From Liopterus haemorrhoidalis (lineage: Eukaryota; Arthropoda; Insecta; Coleoptera; Dytiscidae): a stretch of 64,000 bases of DNA. A program made the position numbers and the translations under genes. A model generated the notes under the pieces. The model had not been told where the DNA came from and ran no database searches. It saw only the letters and a list, made by a program, of their open reading frames with translations. The stretch covers positions 40,954,606 through 41,018,605 of the forward strand of contig OZ020617.1 of assembly GCA_963971575.1 (NCBI GenBank). The letters run 5' to 3'. Below are positions 46,401 to 52,400 of the stretch, piece by piece (position 1 is the stretch's first letter; each line of letters starts with the position of its first letter).

Positions 46401-49400
46401 GAGAACTCTCTACAAGAGCACATTCGTGATTAAACAAGACAAAATTGGAACAAAATCGTTAAAGCAAACAACTAAACTTCCGGGTCTTGTTATTTATATG
46501 GGTTTTTAGGATGAAAGTTGGCCTTGAAGTATTTTGTAAAAGCTTTTACTTTTAATACAATTTAGTAAGGTAGCTAATAGAATAATTCTTTTTATATATC
46601 TGCTCCAAATGTGCGTACACAATGGTGTAGATATCTAAAAAAATTGAAGTGGAGTGTGAATTTTCACACATTTCAGGGTTTTGTAGGTATTTAATAACAT
46701 ACTGGATCAACAGGTATATTTATCACATCAAAATCAACAGTTTTTTGATAATCACTTTTATTCGTTATTTGAGAACTAAGAGCTTCCATTTAATTTTTTT
46801 AAACAAAATTTGAATAATTTGCCAAATATCCCAGCGTTTTTTCTGCATTTGCTTCGAAATATTTTACAGTGTAGAGTGTAGTGTGCGCAACTGGTAAAAA
46901 TATATATTATTTTTTTAATATTTTTAATTCCAAAAAAATACACGCACTATCTTAGCTAAAAATACAAAAAATCCATAACAATACTAGCCATAATTTAACC
47001 ATAAATTAAAAAAATAATTAATTTTGTCAAAAACACAAATACTGCAATATTTTTCAAAAACACAATCTGACATAAATTCCTCTCGTACGTTTCCGGCTCA
47101 GATCAATATAACTGCATTATCTTTTTCAGATTTTTAGTTTAACCCCTTTGGGTAATACGGTGTGGGACAAGAACTTTTGCACATTTTTGGCTAAATTCGT
47201 GTTAAAAGAAATGAATTTAAAAAAACTATCTATCGTTACTTAATTTACGTCTATAAGAGCTTTCTTTTGATACCACACAATAAATTTTAAAAAAATATAT
47301 TTTTTTTTATCAACTACACAAAAAAATCTACATTTTTCGAAAAACTTATCTGATCAAAAATTTCTGTTGAACTATTCCGGTTCCCATCAATTTTCATACG
47401 GAGATTTTCAGATTTTCAGATTTGTAGATCAATCCCTTTGGGAGATAGGGTGGGGGACAAAAGTTTATTGACACATTTTTGGCAAAACTCCAATAGAAAA
47501 AATTCCTTTTTCAAAAATAAAAATTTGTTTGTTCATCCACGTATTAAGAGGTTTAATTTGTTTTTTTTATTAAATACATATTTGTTTATGTTTATTTCGA
47601 GATGTGTTTTTTAACTCTCAGTATTTTTCCTATATGTGGGTCACAGAGTTGTATAAGCATGCCAAATTTCAACTTTCTATATTAAGCCGTTTGGCTACAA
47701 TTTCTACCGTAGAGACAGACAGACACATGACTCACGTTATAAGGGTTTTTTGGTGGTCATACCTATAAAACCCTAAAAATGTGTGTGCTTAAAACCACAT
47801 GGTATTATTATTATTTATTTATTTTACATCGGCCTATTTCTGCAACGAGGCTAATCGCCGATGCCAGGGTGCGAGCTCCTACACTGAATGAGGGGTGAAT
47901 GATTGTGAAATGAGAGTAATGTAAACATAATATTCTCGCCCGAATAATATCACCAACGGAGAATCGAACTACCGACCGCACAATCCCGACTGTTTTCACC
48001 AGTCCAAACTGCACGACTTAATGCGCTCTGCCACTCCGTTGGAAGCAACCACATGGTAGAAGTAAAATATATGTAGGAAAGAGAGTAGCTACTACTTGTT
48101 CCATATGAATCATGATTTAAGGGAAACACGTAATCAAATGCGGCGTAAAAATCGCTGCAATTTATTTGAGGTAGTAAATAAATTATTTTTACAACATATG
48201 AACCTAGTTGCATAAAGCGTTGTTAAGTCTGACAAGTTAACTATGCCTCATGTCGTCAAATGTTGCTTAAAGCATTGCTAAGTACACAATAAATTGTTTT
48301 TCATCATGACATTGTCAAATGTTTGACAGTTACCGATACATCTCCGGACAGTCAAACATCATATTAGGCCAAATACGAAATAATTTTAAAAGGCTAACAC
48401 AGGAATTTTTTATTTAAAATCCTGCATAATAATCCCACACCTTAAAAAAAAGAAAAGTCACGTTTTAAGTGTACACGTTGTTTTACTGGATTAAATAATA
48501 AAAAAGTTTTATAATTATATATAAATTATGTTCACAGTGACAGATAAGATATTTTTGAATACAAAATATAATCTTTAAAAACTTATTAGATAAAATATTT
48601 TTGATATAAAAAGAACAAATAAATTTTTTATGTGATACGTGGAATAAGACAAGGGAAGCTTATATCCAGCAGTGGATGAATAGAGGCTGAGAAAGAAGAA
48701 GAAGAAGATGTGACGACTTTGGATGGATATATTTCATAATTTCAAGAACCATTGCCCCGGTTCATTTCGAATCCTACGTAGTAGGATAATAGTTTTCTCC
48801 ACGGCCACTATTTTTTATTTTTTTTTAAGCACTTGCCTTCTTTTGCATTTTGCGTGTCTTTTGCAACTATTCTATGCTTGTTGTTATTTGTTTTTGTAGG
48901 GTTAGATTAAAATATATGCAATGTTTACATTAAACAAATGCAACATAACTTCTTAAAAAAGTACTAAAATAGTGGCCGTAGTGCGGCAAATTAAATTAAA
49001 ATTAAACAAATAATAAATAAATAAATAAGTTTAATTAATTGATTAATTTGTTATGTAATATAAATTATTTGTTAAAATAAAACGTTTGTTAAAATAATTA
49101 TTTGTTTTTTTTTTTCTTTCTGGTGGTCGTGGAGAAAATAGGGTCTGTGACTCGGTTGGAAGAGAAAATTCGATGCTGGTGGTTCGTCTTGCTCGCCTGT
49201 GGCTCGCGTTCTGAATGTTCCACTCGCATCGAATTCTCTCATTCCAACCTTTTTATAGAATATACTATTATCTACGTTGTTTTTCCAATGATTCTTGTCT
49301 GCCCAAATATATTGATGACGATTTTGCTCATGATTACTGTTTTCTCATATGTTAAGATCATTCTATTGCTTATGTTCAGAATACTTTTAAAGACAATTCA

Positions 49401-52400
49401 TTTAAAATACACATTTATTAGCACGCTATTCTTGATACTAAGCAACATCACTCTTTTACATCATTCATTGCAAATTATATTGTAAATAATAATTTTGACA
49501 GTGTGCTATGCTGGTTGCTACAAAAAATATGATTATTAAAAAAATACATTTAGACCGGGAGCTCATGACATTTTTGGTCTCCGATTTCATACAGCATGCC
49601 TTTTGGAGGAGAAAATATTTACCCTGTGACAACAAAAAAGGGATGGTACTAAAACCCTGCACGCTTTCCGGTCATAGGGAAAATTGAATTTCCACTTGCA
49701 CAAAATTTTTATGTTTTTCTCTGATTTAATATTGCTTGCCCTTTTGTCAAAAGAAAGTTATAACAAATTTATAGTCTTTTAATTATAGGCATGCTGTATG
49801 AAAACGCGGAAAATCATATTTTTTTCTTACAAGATCACATGACCGTTTGAGCCCTTTGGGACCCTCCGAATCGCATGCATATATTTAAAAGACTTTAAAT
49901 TTGTTATAACTTTCTTTTGACAAAAGGACAAGCAATATTAAATCAGAGAAAAGCACAAAATTTTTGTGTTTAAGTGGAAATGCAATTTTCCCTATGACCG
50001 GAAAGCATGCAGGGGTTTAGTACCATCCCGTTTTTGTTGTCACAGGGTAAATATTTTCTCCTCCAAAAGGCATGCTGTATGAAATCGGAGACCAAAAACT
50101 GTCATGAGCTCCCGGTCTAATTGTAATAAAAAGTTTTGGCATTTTTGAATAGCGTGAGATATCTTTCAATTTCTATGTTTTTATATTAATTGCAGTGGCG
50201 GCACTAGCGGGGGGTCCGGTGGGCCTAAAAATTGCTCTGGCTTCCAATTGCCCCCCCCCTCCCCGAAATGCTTAGAGAAAAATGTGTGAGCAAGTGAGGA
50301 CCTTTTTTTAGATCGTCACTTGTATTTTCACCTGTCCATAAAAAATGATGCCCTCCTCAAATATTTCCTGGCCGCCCCAGATTTTACTCAAATATTTCCT
50401 TGCTCCTCCAGGTTTTAAGAACTAGCGCCGCCAGTGATTAATTGTAACACATTCTTTACTTTATAAAAGTTTAAGTACTGCAATAAAATAAATAGATTAT
50501 AAATGAGAAAAATAGCAGTATCCTTAACATCTTACATTTGTGAATACGACGAATACCATCCACTCTCACATGTAGATGTGATATTCGCAAGAAGGACAGT
50601 ATGTTGATTTTATGTTGTATGACTGATTGTATGTTGACAAAGTGTTTTTATTTTTCAACATTTTATAACAAGTTAATTTATTTTGTAGCATGTTAATAGG
50701 GGAAACTTTTTAAGATCGCAGCGCCATATGCGGCAAAGCTGGAACACTCGAAAGTGACATTAAACTTTTACTCGTGTATTTGTTTAAATGGTAAAAATGA
50801 ACACCAGTTGTATTTTTCCTGTTTTCCGAGCTTTTTTTTTATTTAAATGGTAATCTACGATTTACAAGATATGTAATAATATACTATTCTAAAGAAATTT
50901 CAAGGAAATTTTTAGTTTTTCATTGTATTTTTAATTCTTTTTGACTGTCTGTCAATATAATAGCAACTAAAATATGGTAAATATATTAGTAAAAATTAAT
51001 ATCTCTGCCTGAAAAAGTAGAAGTGCTTTTTAATATATCAACTGATGATTTAGGCAAGTTTTGGGTGGGCTAAGTGCTTTTTTCAGTCTTTTCTTGGACG
51101 TAAAAAATCACTTTCCATAAAATGCAACGAACAAACGTGCATGAATGGGCTTGGATTTTTGCCCATTTTTAGTTTTTGGGTCCATAAAAACCTACGATCC
51201 ACTTTCTCTCTGTTTCCAAACGTCGTTTCAATTGATATTTTTTCGATTTAGGTAAATTATGGAATGTTTAAGAGGGATTCTTCCTTATTCACAATTTACA
51301 TTGCGGCACACAACAAAATTGATTGTTTTTATTCCATGATTCATAAAAATAAAACACAAACAACAAAAAAACACGTATTTCTGATTATTTGAACATATAT
51401 TTGAACAAAACAAAACAATGTCACTTTCGTATCTTCCGCAAATTGCCACCAGATGTCAGGGCGCTTAGGAAGTTTCCCCTATTAATGGTAACGTAGCTCA
51501 ATAGTTTAAATATAAGCAATAGTTCGCATTTTCGCCATGTGGAGCGATAGGTACCTGAACGGAGGGCGTATGGCGATCTGCGCCCTTTTACGGTTGAACT
51601 GCGGTTTTGAGTTTAAGGGCAATTACGTTTTATAAGGGACCTAACTCGCTGCCTAAATCCAGTATAGCGTAAGTTATTTGAAATCGTAAGGAAACCATCT
51701 GGCCTGCTAGCCCTATTTTGATTTTAAAATAATTCAGGCATTGACGATAACGAACAAACCGACAACGCAGTAAAAGTAAATACAAACCCAGTACAAAATA
51801 TCCCAATACTAGCTAAAGAATTTAAGAATGTTCTCAAAGACATCACAATACAACACAAAAAAGTGTATGGCTCAATATCGACCTAAATACAAACAAATTA
51901 CGTAACATCAAGAAAGACATAAAAGTATGGGATCTGGAAAAAGGACGAAAAATACAGACATTAATGACAAGACTGCGTATCGGACACTCAAGACTCACCC
52001 ACAGCTACCTATTCAACAGAGAAACCCCCCCTCGGTGTGAAAATTGCGACGTGCTATTGACCATAGAACATATTATATCCAAATGTGAATCATATAACTC
52101 TTCAAGAATCAAATTCAACATCCCTAACAACATCACAACATCCCTACAAAACAACCCAGACAGTCAGTGTTGTAATGTATCTAGGTATTTGTATCTAGAT
52201 ACAGTAACTAGATACTGTGCAAGTATCTAGTTACAGTATCTAGGTACATTTTAAAATATGTATCTGTATCTGTATCTAGATATTTAAATCAGTATCTAAG
52301 TATCTGTATTTCAGGTACTTTTTTCAGATACTTTCCTATTTTGTCTTTTTCAAGGTCTTTTTACAAAATATGTCCTTACGATTTTTCAAGTTGGTAATAC

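Noticed and set aside
49102..49485. 127-codon open frame with hydrophobic segments
   Set aside because: AT-rich codons, starts in a poly-T run (MFFFFF), overlaps a hairpin and has no recognisable family; likely chance.
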